NCBI RefSeq assembly: GCF_026262505.1
Contig: NC_067206.1
Coordinates: 21,281,896-21,345,895, forward strand
Direction: 5' to 3'
DNA length: 64,000 nt
DNA from: Trichomonas vaginalis G3
Lineage: Eukaryota; Parabasalia; Trichomonadida; Trichomonadidae
The translations under genes were made by a program, and so were the position numbers. Below, in pieces: positions 21,571 to 34,222 of the stretch (position 1 is its first letter; each line of letters opens with the position of its first letter). The notes under the pieces are model-generated. The model was not told the DNA's origin. It searched no databases and saw nothing but the letters and a program-made list of their open reading frames with translations.

Positions 21571-23978
21571 AAACAGAAATTCATCAAAAGTGACACCTCA
21601 GAAAAGCTATAATATTGAATTTTTGGAACTTTTGATAGAGCACGTTTTTAAATATTAATTAAAGTAAATGTATATTTTGTAAAGATTCTTTTTAATAAAA
21701 AATAAAATTTTGAAGAAGAACACAAAATCTTCTGAAAAATAATATCACATAAACTCATATTATTTTCTAATATATAACTATTTTATATAAAAATCAAATT
21801 CAATGATCTTAAAAGCGAAGGATAAACCTCAAAATTTACGAATATAATGAGTGGGAATATAATGCTTATCTATCATAAAACCATATGAAATATCAATTTT
21901 TGCTTTACGCCTAATTTTTGACGACAATTAGCAAAAAATGTTAAATGTTAACACTCAGTCCATTTGAATATGAAAAATAAAATTGACTTTGATTAAATGT
22001 TTTTATTTATCATGCAATTCTTCTTGCGACCAAAGATTTGAATAAAATTTCAAAAAATAAGATAGCTTAAAAATAATATACGGTAGTGTTTACTAATAGA
22101 TGAATAGTATATAAATTCTATTAAAATGGATTTGATCCAAAAAGATATATAAAATTTGATCATAAATAAAATTGTTTAGAAGTCATTTAAAATGATGTAA
22201 TTATTCAAATTTTGCTAAAACCCATTCCTCTTTGATATATAACTCCCATTTTTGCATTTCTGGCTCGTACCAAAATTTTGAAACTTCGAATAATTCGTTA
22301 GGAGTGTAATTACTATTCGTTTTTGGATTAATATCGAGAGATAAATGTGGTGTATTGTTGTATTTTTCAATGAACTGCTGAACTGAGTCCTTGATTTGTT
22401 GAATATCATCCAACTCGTCTGGCAAAAACTTTTCTAAGCTTGGCCACAGGCGCTCCACCTTGCCGTTCTGTCTTGGCATATACGGCAAGGTGTGCTTCCA
22501 AACTATTCCGTTTTCCTGCATAACCTGGCCGAATTCACCGCGGTTTTCACCGCCGTTATCGGTCCAGATGCAGTAAGGGATAAACTCCTCTAAAAGTTTT
22601 CTTAAAATATTCGCTGTTGAGTTGGAAGACTTGTTTTTCAATAATTTAGTTTTGAGAACTTTACGTGTCATATCATTCAATATGGCAAAGAATGGAAAAG
22701 AAACATTACCGTGAAGGTAATGAATATCGCAGTGCCATATCAAATTCTTTGATATGGCACGATATTTGGTAGGTGGATCTGCTGGTTTGTAATCTCTTTT
22801 TGAAGATAAACCTGATTCCATCATAAATTTTTCCACTTGATGAGGCTTTATTTTTTGTAAATTGTCAAAAATTTGATCTTTTGTCAAATCTTCTATATTT
22901 TCAAATTCTTTTGCAATTTCTTCTTTTTCTTTCTCACAATCGGGATTTTGAACAATATTTTGAAACCTTTTAATCAATAAATAAGTTTTTGAAATTCCTC
23001 CTTTATATTGTGAAACACAAGAATTAATTAATTGTTTTTGTTCAAATGTTGGTGGATTTGGTTTTCTGCCGCGACTAACTTTTGGTAATTCGATTTCTTG
23101 AAGTTGAAATGCTCTTCTTATTGTATTTTCGGCAACATTCAATTTAATTTTACCATTTTCCAATTCAACTTCCTTTCCCACACTTTTGTAATATTCACCT
23201 TCTTCTATTCTTCTTTTAGCTTCAAATAGCCATTCTCTGTTTATAGATTTGGCAGTAGTCATAAAAGTGGTCCTTCTTTTGTGATAAGATTCAAATTTGA
23301 ATGTGGATGATAAATAAAAATCAAAAATAATTGTTATAATTTAAATGAAGAAGTAATTTAAAACGATTTTATTTATGATCAAATTTTATATATTTTTTTG
23401 GATCAAATCCATTTTAATAGAATTTATATACTATTCATCTATTAGTAAACACTACCGTATATTATTTTTTAAGCTATCTTATTTTTTGAACTTTTATTCA
23501 AATCTTTGGTCGCAAGAAGAATTGCATGATAAATAAAAACATTTAATCAAAGTCAATTTTATTTTTCATATTCAAATGGACTGAGTGTTAACATTTAACA
23601 TTTTTTGCTAATTGTCGTCAAAAATTAGGCGTAAAGCAAAAATTGATATTTCATATGGTTTTATGATAGATAAGCATTATATTCCCACTCATTATATTCG
23701 TAAATTTTGAGGTTTATCCTTCGCTTTTAAGATCATTGAATTTGATTTTTATATAAAATAGTTATATATTAGAAAATAATATGAGTTTATGTGATATTAT
23801 TTTTCAGAAGATTTCATTCTATATGCCTATGAAAAGTACTCTCAAAACTAACTTTTTCCTAATTATAATTAAATCTAGAATATTGTATTATGCTTAGTGT
23901 TATTTCATTTTTCTCATTCAATTTAGAATTTACAAATGTCAAAAATTGAGAGCTGTCACTTTTGATGAATTTCTGTTT
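21571..23978 (-). mobile_element. rve-integrase element with long inverted repeats (U3)
   Basis: Same structure as 3391-5797; looks whole. Confidence 0.75.
22201..23262 (-). CDS. rve-type DDE integrase/transposase, 353 aa (U3)
   Basis: Protein identical to 4021-5082. Initiator TCACA at 23280-23284. Confidence 0.85.
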   Translation of the reverse strand: MTTAKSINREWLFEAKRRIEEGEYYKSVGKEVELENGKIKLNVAENTIRRAFQLQEIELPKVSRGRKPNPPTFEQKQLINSCVSQYKGGISKTYLLIKRFQNIVQNPDCEKEKEEIAKEFENIEDLTKDQIFDNLQKIKPHQVEKFMMESGLSSKRDYKPADPPTKYRAISKNLIWHCDIHYLHGNVSFPFFAILNDMTRKVLKTKLLKNKSSNSTANILRKLLEEFIPYCIWTDNGGENRGEFGQVMQENGIVWKHTLPYMPRQNGKVERLWPSLEKFLPDELDDIQQIKDSVQQFIEKYNNTPHLSLDINPKTNSNYTPNELFEVSKFWYEPEMQKWELYIKEEWVLAKFE

Positions 23979-24187
23979 ATTACATAGCATTAATAAAAAA
24001 ATCATTTGTTCTGATTAATATTTATCCAATAATAATATATATTCATTTTTGAATTTAATTAGCTTTTTTAAAGCTTAATATTTAATAATATTATTATTCA
24101 ACATTCTTAATAAAATAAGATATATGCTTTATGTCTAATATATGTTTTGTAGAAATTTCGAGGAAATATCAAGGTTTCAACATCACT

Positions 24188-24415
24188 TCACTTCCACCAT
24201 TTCGTCTTACGAAAGTTTAATTGTATGATTAAATACTTGGGCCATTCTAATATTTCATCTTTTTGAAATCGATTTTGCTCAATAGGATATGTATTAAAAT
24301 ATTTTTCCAATGCATCCAATAAATTATCCGTGCCATTTATTGATATATCAAGAAAGTCGTTTTGTTTTGTTTCTATCGGGGTAATACGATGTGAAAAGTG
24401 ACAAAAATATACTAT
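24188..24415 (-). pseudogene. Ubiquitin-specific protease fragment (U3)
   Basis: Same fragment as 6007-6234. Confidence 0.58.
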
Positions 24416-24741
24416 GATTTATATTTCATTGTATAATAAAGTCGAGAAGGGAGTCCTAACCTTAAGAAAGGGCTCTCTTCTCGACTTTCTGCTGCAATCT
24501 CACTCGAATTGCGCGTATATACTGCTTCTTTCATTAGAAGTAGTATATACGCGCAACAATATGCCATGGCAAGTGCACTTGTCGCCACTTTTAATGTTTC
24601 TCAAATGCAATGCGGGAAGGAGTGGCAATATAGTACTTGGGTAGTTGTGGAGTTATGTGTTAGGAGAGGGAACAGGACAAATTTGCCACACGGCACTTTT
24701 TTTTAAAAAAAATTAATGGAGCGGAGCGATACTCTGCTGCA

Positions 24742-25526
24742 GGAGCCCCAAGGCTCCCAATCATTACGAAAGGGAGCCTCAGGGCTCCTGAGAATCCATC
24801 AGCAGAGGCCTTTTCATTTGGCCTCTGCTGATCAAAGATTCGGCGAAGCCATTCTTCGTCTCAGGAGCCCCAAGGCTCCCAATCATTACGAAAGGGAGCC
24901 TCAGGGCTCCTGAGAATCCATCAGCAGAGGCCTTTTCATTTGGCCTCTGCTGATCAAAGATTCGGCGAAGCCATTCTTCGTCTCAGGAGCCCCAAGGCTC
25001 CCAATCATTACGAAAGGGAGCCTCAGGGCTCCTGAGAATCCATCAGTAGAGGCCTTTTCATTTGGCCTCTGCTGATCAAAGATTCGGCGAAGCCATTCTT
25101 CGTCTCAGGAGCCCCAAGGCTCCCAATCATTACGAAAGGGAGCCTCAGGGCTCCTGAGAATCCATCAGCAGAGGCCTTTTCATTTGGCCTCTGCTGATCA
25201 AAGATTCGGCGAAGCCATTCTTCGTCTCAGGAGCCCCAAGGCTCCCAATCATTACGAAAGGGAGCCTCAGGGCTCCTGAGAATCCATCAGTAGAGGCCTT
25301 TTCATTTGGCCTCTGCTGATCAAAGATTCGGCGAAGCCATTCTTCGTCTCAGGAGCCCCAAGGCTCCCAATCATTACGAAAGGGAGCCTCAGGGCTCCTG
25401 AGAATCCATCAGTAGAGGCCTTTTCATTTGGCCTCTGCTGATCAAAGATTCGGCGAAGCCATTCTTCGTCTCAGGAGCCCCAAGGCTCCCAATCATTACG
25501 AAAGGGAGCCTCAGGGCTCCTGAGAA
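24742..25526. repeat. 122-bp minisatellite (U3; 6 full + 1 half)
   Basis: Variant order C,C,T,C,T,T, identical to U2. Confidence 0.95.
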
Positions 25527-25911
25527 ACCTCTTTGAGAAGGTTTTCTTTAAGAAAACCTTCTCAAAGATGATTGTCAGCATTCACTCAAAATCTACCAAG
25601 AGTTTCAAAGTTTCAAATCTATCTGAAATGAAGCTTTGAATCTCTTGTATATCTAATTGTAGAGGTACCTTTTCAAAATGTCTTCTATTGATTAAATTTA
25701 ATCAGTAAAAGTCATTTTGAAAAGGTACATCTCTATAATTGCTATTGAGCATTCACTCTTGGAACCTTGGAGCTCTTGTGTAGTGCATGAAAACTCCAAG
25801 ATTCTAGAATAAAACATATATCATAGACATAATTTCTTCAAATATAATTTAAGGTTATTTTTTAAAAAATTAGAACAGCGTAATTTAAGGTTATTGAAAA
25901 GTGACACTTGA

Positions 25912-26259
25912 CAAATTTATCCCGCACTCTTCAAAAATAAGGAAATTTTGATAAATATCCTCATCGCTATTATCATAAAAGATTCAATATCCCTTTCGAT
26001 ATTTAATGACAAATTTGAAAAGGTGTTTGAAATTCTTTCGGATTTTGTTGAATTTAACCCAAAATTTATTATTAATTGTTTACAAGAAATTTTATTTAAC
26101 TCTTCTTGTAAAGAAAACTTTGCCAATATTTTGAATGCATTTGAAAATTCCGAGCTTAGAATATATTTGGATGAATGCGAAGATGAAATCGATCCTGAAA
26201 TTTTTGACTCTCTCAAAAATATGTATTCAATTTTAAATGAATCTAATTCTCATCAATAA
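25912..26259 (+). pseudogene. 3' end of an unidentified gene (U3)
   Basis: Same as 7613-7960. Confidence 0.48.
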
Positions 26260-26799
26260 TAACATATGAATAAAAAATAAATGGATTTAATTTTTTTTAT
26301 CAGTTTCAATAGATTACAGTTATTTTTATTTTCTACAATATCTCATTACCAAATCGTTTTAACTCTTTGTATATCAAAGAATAATAATAAGTGACCTGTA
26401 ATAACCATACTCATAATGGATTAGACCTCAAATTATTTAAAATGTCAATTCAATATTATTAAATTACAATTTCTTTTATTCTAATAGATTTTAACTAGCC
26501 AATCATGATTACAAATATTGTAGCCTTCATTAACTCATAATATCGAAGAATATAACTTATATTCATGGACAATTTGTGATTAATTTCCAATAATATATAA
26601 AACCGACTCAAATTAATCATGTTGGCATTAGCGCGCATCGATGCTCAATCTACCTGTAGTATTATAAGCTTATATTCCTATTTTTCAGCATTAAAATTGT
26701 GAATTACGTAATTTTGTCATAGTTTTACGTAATTTTAATTTTTTTTGATAAGAAAAAAATGACTTTAAGAAAAAACGAGATCACTCATAATCTTTTTCT

Positions 26800-27329
26800 C
26801 AGAAAACTGCAGAGTATACAACAAATGTACTCAAACGTGCATTAAGCACAATACCTGGTCCCCATTTCGCTCTATGGACCGATAATGGTACAAAAAATAA
26901 AGAAAAATTGCAAAAACGTTCCCACTTTTTGAGAGGGATGTTTTGCAAAATAATTTTATGGACATCTCTGGAAAGTTTCATTTCAGTTTGATAATATATC
27001 CAACACCTATATAGAAGAGCCTTGCTGATTTGACCTGAAAGAGCGAAAGTTAGTTTTTTGATTTGAAAACCCTGCAATTTAATATTGTTAAGGACTCAAT
27101 GTAGAAATATGATATAATATCATGTAGAGATCAATCATCTTCCAAAAATCTTCTATGTATGAAAGAAAAAAATTTGCAAAACGTACCTCTCAAGAAGTGG
27201 GAACGTTTTGCACACTCTCGAAAATAAAACACAATTTCATTAATTATTATGCGAAAGGGGAATTGAACATATTTTTATTCAACCAGATAATCCTCAGGCC
27301 AACAGATTTCGCAAAGAGAATTTCCCCAA
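26800..27329 (+). pseudogene. Broken rve integrase fossil with MITE insertion (U3)
   Basis: Same as 8501-9035, cut by the gap at 27330. The MITE-like insertion lies at 26909-27212. Confidence 0.55.
26909..27212. mobile_element. MITE-like element (U3)
   Basis: Copy of 8610-8913. Confidence 0.68.
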
Positions 27330-27429
27330 NNNNNNNNNNNNNNNNNNNNNNNNNNNNNNNNNNNNNNNNNNNNNNNNNNNNNNNNNNNNNNNNNNNNNNN
27401 NNNNNNNNNNNNNNNNNNNNNNNNNNNNN
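27330..27429. other. Assembly gap of 100 N
   Basis: Exactly 100 Ns, the usual placeholder for a scaffold join of unknown size. It breaks the array between unit position 9030 and unit position 5375, so the repeat phase is not kept across it and the true distance is unknown. Confidence 0.99.
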
Positions 27430-27852
27430 ATTTTATTTTTCATATTCAAATGGACTGAGTGTTAACATTTAACATTTTTTGCTAATTGTCGTCAAAAATT
27501 AGGCGTAAAGCAAAAATTGATATTTCATATGGTTTTATGATAGATAAGCATTATATTCCCACTCATTATATTCGTAAATTTTGAGGTTTATCCTTCGCTT
27601 TTAAGATCATTGAATTTGATTTTTATATAAAATAGTTATATATTAGAAAATAATATGAGTTTATGTGATATTATTTTTCAGAAGATTTCATTCTATATGC
27701 CTATGAAAAGTACTCTCAAAACTAACTTTTTCCTAATTATAATTAAATCTAGAATATTGTATTATGCTTAGTGTTATTTCATTTTTCTCATTCAATTTAG
27801 AATTTACAAATGTCAAAAATTGAGAGCTGTCACTTTTGATGAATTTCTGTTT
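27430..27852 (-). mobile_element. Right end of an rve-integrase element (U4, contig start)
   Basis: Only the outer part of the right inverted repeat and the 25-bp outer repeat are present; the rest lies beyond the gap. Confidence 0.75.
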
Positions 27853-28061
27853 ATTACATAGCATTAATAAAAAAATCATTTGTTCTGATTAATATTTATC
27901 CAATAATAATATATATTCATTTTTGAATTTAATTAGCTTTTTTAAAGCTTAATATTTAATAATATTATTATTCAACATTCTTAATAAAATAAGATATATG
28001 CTTTATGTCTAATATATGTTTTGTAGAAATTTCGAGGAAATATCAAGGTTTCAACATCACT

Positions 28062-28289
28062 TCACTTCCACCATTTCGTCTTACGAAAGTTTAATTGTAT
28101 GATTAAATACTTGGGCCATTCTAATATTTCATCTTTTTGAAATCGATTTTGCTCAATAGGATATGTATTAAAATATTTTTCCAATGCATCCAATAAATTA
28201 TCCGTGCCATTTATTGATATATCAAGAAAGTCGTTTTGTTTTGTTTCTATCGGGGTAATACGATGTGAAAAGTGACAAAAATATACTAT
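28062..28289 (-). pseudogene. Ubiquitin-specific protease fragment (U4)
   Basis: Same fragment as 6007-6234. Confidence 0.58.
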
Positions 28290-28615
28290 GATTTATATTT
28301 CATTGTATAATAAAGTCGAGAAGGGAGTCCTAACCTTAAGAAAGGGCTCTCTTCTCGACTTTCTGCTGCAATCTCACTCGAATTGCGCGTATATACTGCT
28401 TCTTTCATTAGAAGTAGTATATACGCGCAACAATATGCCATGGCAAGTGCACTTGTCGCCACTTTTAATGTTTCTCAAATGCAATGCGGGAAGGAGTGGC
28501 AATATAGTACTTGGGTAGTTGTGGAGTTATGTGTTAGGAGAGGGAACAGGACAAATTTGCCACACGGCACTTTTTTTTAAAAAAAATTAATGGAGCGGAG
28601 CGATACTCTGCTGCA

Positions 28616-29034
28616 GGAGCCCCAAGGCTCCCAATCATTACGAAAGGGAGCCTCAGGGCTCCTGAGAATCCATCAGCAGAGGCCTTTTCATTTGGCCTCT
28701 GCTGATCAAAGATTCGGCGAAGCCATTCTTCGTCTCAGGAGCCCCAAGGCTCCCAATCATTACGAAAGGGAGCCTCAGGGCTCCTGAGAATCCATCAGCA
28801 GAGGCCTTTTCATTTGGCCTCTGCTGATCAAAGATTCGGCGAAGCCATTCTTCGTCTCAGGAGCCCCAAGGCTCCCAATCATTACGAAAGGGAGCCTCAG
28901 GGCTCCTGAGAATCCATCAGTAGAGGCCTTTTCATTTGGCCTCTGCTGATCAAAGATTCGGCGAAGCCATTCTTCGTCTCAGGAGCCCCAAGGCTCCCAA
29001 TCATTACGAAAGGGAGCCTCAGGGCTCCTGAGAA
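28616..29034. repeat. 122-bp minisatellite (U4; 3 full + 1 half)
   Basis: Variant order C,C,T. Whole hairpin region 28312-29308. Confidence 0.95.
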
Positions 29035-29419
29035 ACCTCTTTGAGAAGGTTTTCTTTAAGAAAACCTTCTCAAAGATGATTGTCAGCATTCACTCAAAAT
29101 CTACCAAGAGTTTCAAAGTTTCAAATCTATCTGAAATGAAGCTTTGAATCTCTTGTATATCTAATTGTAGAGGTACCTTTTCAAAATGTCTTCTATTGAT
29201 TAAATTTAATCAGTAAAAGTCATTTTGAAAAGGTACATCTCTATAATTGCTATTGAGCATTCACTCTTGGAACCTTGGAGCTCTTGTGTAGTGCATGAAA
29301 ACTCCAAGATTCTAGAATAAAACATATATCATAGACATAATTTCTTCAAATATAATTTAAGGTTATTTTTTAAAAAATTAGAACAGCGTAATTTAAGGTT
29401 ATTGAAAAGTGACACTTGA

Positions 29420-29767
29420 CAAATTTATCCCGCACTCTTCAAAAATAAGGAAATTTTGATAAATATCCTCATCGCTATTATCATAAAAGATTCAATATCC
29501 CTTTCGATATTTAATGACAAATTTGAAAAGGTGTTTGAAATTCTTTCGGATTTTGTTGAATTTAACCCAAAATTTATTATTAATTGTTTACAAGAAATTT
29601 TATTTAACTCTTCTTGTAAAGAAAACTTTGCCAATATTTTGAATGCATTTGAAAATTCCGAGCTTAGAATATATTTGGATGAATGCGAAGATGAAATCGA
29701 TCCTGAAATTTTTGACTCTCTCAAAAATATGTATTCAATTTTAAATGAATCTAATTCTCATCAATAA
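29420..29767 (+). pseudogene. 3' end of an unidentified gene (U4)
   Basis: Same as 7613-7960. Confidence 0.48.
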
Positions 29768-30307
29768 TAACATATGAATAAAAAATAAATGGATTTAATT
29801 TTTTTTATCAGTTTCAATAGATTACAGTTATTTTTATTTTCTACAATATCTCATTACCAAATCGTTTTAACTCTTTGTATATCAAAGAATAATAATAAGT
29901 GACCTGTAATAACCATACTCATAATGGATTAGACCTCAAATTATTTAAAATGTCAATTCAATATTATTAAATTACAATTTCTTTTATTCTAATAGATTTT
30001 AACTAGCCAATCATGATTACAAATATTGTAGCCTTCATTAACTCATAATATCGAAGAATATAACTTATATTCATGGACAATTTGTGATTAATTTCCAATA
30101 ATATATAAAACCGACTCAAATTAATCATGTTGGCATTAGCGCGCATCGATGCTCAATCTACCTGTAGTATTATAAGCTTATATTCCTATTTTTCAGCATT
30201 AAAATTGTGAATTACGTAATTTTGTCATAGTTTTACGTAATTTTAATTTTTTTTGATAAGAAAAAAATGACTTTAAGAAAAAACGAGATCACTCATAATC
30301 TTTTTCT

Positions 30308-30839
30308 CAGAAAACTGCAGAGTATACAACAAATGTACTCAAACGTGCATTAAGCACAATACCTGGTCCCCATTTCGCTCTATGGACCGATAATGGTACA
30401 AAAAATAAAGAAAAATTGCAAAAACGTTCCCACTTTTTGAGAGGGATGTTTTGCAAAATAATTTTATGGACATCTCTGGAAAGTTTCATTTCAGTTTGAT
30501 AATATATCCAACACCTATATAGAAGAGCCTTGCTGATTTGACCTGAAAGAGCGAAAGTTAGTTTTTTGATTTGAAAACCCTGCAATTTAATATTAAGGAC
30601 TCAATGTAGAAATATGATATAATATCATGTAGAGATCAATCATCTTCCAAAAATCTTCTATGTATGAAAGAAAAAAATTTGCAAAACGTACCTCTCAAGA
30701 AGTGGGAACGTTTTGCACACTCTCGAAAATAAAACACAATTTCATTAATTATTATGCGAAAGGGGAATTGAACATATTTTTATTCAACCAGATAATCCTC
30801 AGGCCAACAGATTTCGCAAAGAGAATTTCCCCAAACAGT
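30308..30839 (+). pseudogene. Broken rve integrase fossil with MITE insertion (U4)
   Basis: Same as 8501-9035. The MITE-like insertion at 30417-30717 is 3 bp shorter than in other units (its inner part near 30594). Confidence 0.55.
30417..30717. mobile_element. MITE-like element (U4)
   Basis: Copy of 8610-8913 with a 3-bp internal deletion. Confidence 0.68.
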
Positions 30840-31006
30840 AAGATTTTTCAAAAAAAAGAAATATAATGCGAAGAATTAAGATTAATCACCGAAAAAACAA
30901 CTGATTTTACTTACTTTAATGATTTTGAAGATATGCAAATTATCAGGAAGAAAGCTCAATATAACAAATAAAATAATATTCTAATTTGCAAGAATGGGTT
31001 TAATGA

Positions 31007-31252
31007 CTACGCACAAATACATAGCCTCATACATATCAACAAAGGTCTTGGGTCTCCGAGGTTCTCAATTTCATCAGAAACCGCTATATGATAACCAAGC
31101 TTACTCAGATCTACACATAAATACATAGCCTCATACATATCAACAAAGGTCTCTCTACTCTTAAGTTCCAATTCCCAAAATTTTATTTTTATATTTATTG
31201 GCAAAAGGTAAAAGTTCCAAATTATCGTATCGTTAATTTTTAATTTGCTTTC
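31007..31252 (-). pseudogene. Unrecognised coding fragment (U5)
   Basis: Same as 173-418. Confidence 0.4.
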
Positions 31253-31769
31253 AAATTATATTTTTTGTACTTACGTTCAATTTTTATTTTTAATAAATTA
31301 TTTATATTAAAATTTCGAAATATTCATAAATACATTCAATTCATATAATAATAGTCAATATCATCGTTTTGAGAAGATCAGATCCTACACAAAAACCATG
31401 GAGAGGATTGTATTTTCAATGTATGCCTCTGGTCGAGCACTAAAAGCAAAAGCTAGACAGTTTTTAACCTGTATAATAAAAATGTATCATATATCTTTTT
31501 GGAAAATAAAAACAAATTTTTATTTATTCAATATTATATAAAAAGGTGTTGATATTGCAGGTTTTTCAGTATGTTTTCCATCCCAATAAAACTCAATATT
31601 AATCGATATATCTGAAAAATACGAGGTGTCAAAGTGGTGAATTTCACCTCACTTCGTTTTGCTCCATTAAATTGACTCAATTTCATCCCTTTGCTGAGAA
31701 TTTTTGTATTTGGAGGATAATAATCTAAATAATTCGAAATATTTGTTACAATAACTATCAGTGCTTGAT

Positions 31770-33106
31770 TTAATGTTTGAATTTGATTGCTTCAAATTGC
31801 GCAATTTTAAGTAATTCGGCGTCAGATGTTAATTTTTTGCAAGAAGAATTAAATATATATGTGGGATTTGGTATTGCGTTTGATGTTTTGTTTGTTAATT
31901 CGTTGGATAAGGCTTTATCTGGGTTCCACGGATGAATACCATACTGATGCATTGACTTAATCACAAGCATCAATTAAAATTCTTACAATTTTTAACCTTG
32001 GTTTTGGGGTATTTGATAAATTATCTTGCTCATATGTGTAAAGCGGAACATATTTTAACCTGTTATTCTTTGATCTCAAAGATGCTGCACATCCTACATC
32101 AAATAACTGGAGAACTACTGTGCAGTAAGCTGGAAATGTCAAGAGTTCAATTCTGAAGAGACTCAAAAGTTTGCAAGTAAAATAACTTACTCGGCTGATA
32201 TGATTATCACCGAATACGATATTATGCTGAGCTGCTGTGATAGCATCAAGACTTGAGCGATATCTCTGGATTTCGATAATAAAAGTTAAATTAAAGATAT
32301 CCCATATCTTCTTTGTCATCCATCCATAAGATTGTCCTGTAAGGAATGCTCTCACGGAGCGGAGTTCCTGTGAACAATTTTATATTCCTGGAACAATAAT
32401 AAATGGTTTCATCCGGTATCCTTCAGAATTATATGGGAAGATACTAGTAACAAGCACAAATTCATGCTCTTCTTTGGTTAAAGGAGGGTTGCTTTCAGTG
32501 CAGATAACTTTGTAACGCTTTGATGAAGCAGAGATGTTTCATAAATACTCCACTTATTCCATGGATCAATTCCTGCCGTATACTGAAATTAATGTAAGAA
32601 GTTAGCAACTGTTGCTGTGTTACAGTACTTTGCTCGTTTTTCCTCATTTTCTTTTGAGCTTTTGATCTCAATGTTGAGATCAGAGCAAACTCTGTTTAAC
32701 CATGATCTTGAGGGAGATATACTTCTAGCGAAGTAAACAATTCTTTTTCCTTTGTTGGAAATTCGTCTGGATGAACAAGGCCAGCTAGATATAAAGCTCT
32801 GCTGTATCTATACTCCAGTAATTCGTAGGCAATCTGATAAGCTTCGATTACCTTTTCACATGCAAGACCTTTTGCTCTTTGATTGATTTCACCATAAAAA
32901 TCAAGTAATTCGACCTCTGAAAGATACGATGGTTCTCCACCATTACATGTGGTTGTCCATACATTTTCCGCAATTGTATGTCGCAACTCTGCAGTTATTG
33001 AATCATCGCGTTCCATGTGAAATTCATCTTTGTTATCAGTGTAGCACTTTTTGTTTAGTCTTCTTTTGAAGATTTTACGTTGAATACGAGACAAAACTGC
33101 TTTTTC
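31770..33106 (-). pseudogene. Decayed pogo/Tigger-type transposase (U5)
   Basis: Same remnant as 936-2274 but with two single-base losses: one in the CCTCTTG stretch near 32752 and one in the GAGGGGAG stretch near 32713. The first makes the frame run on from DEFPT into EKELFTSLEVYLP; the second breaks it again 45 bases later, so the gene remains dead. Confidence 0.72.
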
Positions 33107-34222
33107 TCAATGAAGTTTACATTTGGCTTTAATGTAATTAAGACTTTTCATGTCACTTTTTGTAAAGTTCATTTTCGGTACGGAACAAATGCATATATTA
33201 ATGCATTAATTCTAAATGTAATAAATTTTGTATCTTTGAAAATTTCAAAGTTAAAAAAAATTGGACTAATATTATTCGTCTTCAAATGTACTATGCAAAT
33301 TAAAGTTTTTGGGCTATGGATTCTGTGGGATAAGATTATTGAAATTTTGGATGTTCCTCGAATTGGCCAGAGATTCGAGTGTCAATGCCTTGTTCCATAA
33401 CATAGTAATTGTGTTTGTGACTGAGCATATTTTTTTCTAAAATATAGAGATTAAAATTGTAAAAATCTTCATTTAAGGAGTTCCTGTTAAATGATTGTGA
33501 CTTGATTATATTTGTGTCGTTTTTGGTAGTCTCTTTATTCGATTTTGATGAATTTATGTTCGAAATTCGGTATTTAACTAATAAGATTCAGAGTAAAACA
33601 CTGGAAATCGGATATTCTCTATGCCAATGAACTGGACAATCTGTGTGTTTGGGAGGTGAAATTCCAAATTTTTTTGAAATCCCGAAAATGAAGATCAACC
33701 CTTTATTTTTGATTAAGATATTTTACAATTTCAGATTTTTTTGAATACTTTTGATTCGGTTTTGTTAAAAGCATATCAGCTAACTTGTTTTAAAAATCAC
33801 ATATTTTTATGTGGTAAGACGAAATGATGGAAGTGAGGCATATCTCAATATTTTCACCAGATCTTCAGGCATTTAGCATGGATATATAATTGTTATCATG
33901 ATTTGTATTTAGTAATATTATTTAATCCAACTTATCAAAGCTAAACAAGATAAGAAATGCGTTTTAATTTTTTTTTCAAACAAAATTGAACAAAAAATAC
34001 ACTTAGAAGATATATTTCTTTAAGTTATTTATAGTAATGGAAATAATATGGTATATCTATCATTAACATATAAGCAGATCATACCTCTCTTGTGCCATGC
34101 AATTATGAATTAAGAATTTTGTAAATTCAACTGTATATAATAATCTTTTAATTGAAAAACATCATCAGACCAAGAGATGTTAATCATGTGCATCTAATAT
34201 AATTGTTTTTGTCTAGTGTTGA

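Larger units (their letters stand above)
1..27329. repeat. Macrosatellite array, contig 1 (three units)
   Basis: Three head-to-tail copies of one unit (9030, 9150 and 9149 bp) are visible by direct comparison; they differ at only a few scattered bases plus minisatellite copy number. The contig begins with ACAGTAAGAT and its last bases before the gap are TTTCCCCAA, which is exactly the sequence preceding ACAGTAAGAT at 9031 and 18181, so the contig holds a whole number of units. Confidence 0.97.
18181..27329. repeat. Macrosatellite unit U3
   Basis: Complete unit, 9149 bp, with 6 full plus 1 half minisatellite copies. The order of minisatellite variants is identical to U2, so U2 and U3 are recent copies of one another. 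Confidence 0.95.
27430..30834. repeat. Macrosatellite unit U4, right-hand part only
   Basis: Equivalent to 5375-9030 of U1; the left part is missing because the contig starts here. It has 3 full plus 1 half minisatellite copies and a private 3-base deletion near 30594. Confidence 0.94.
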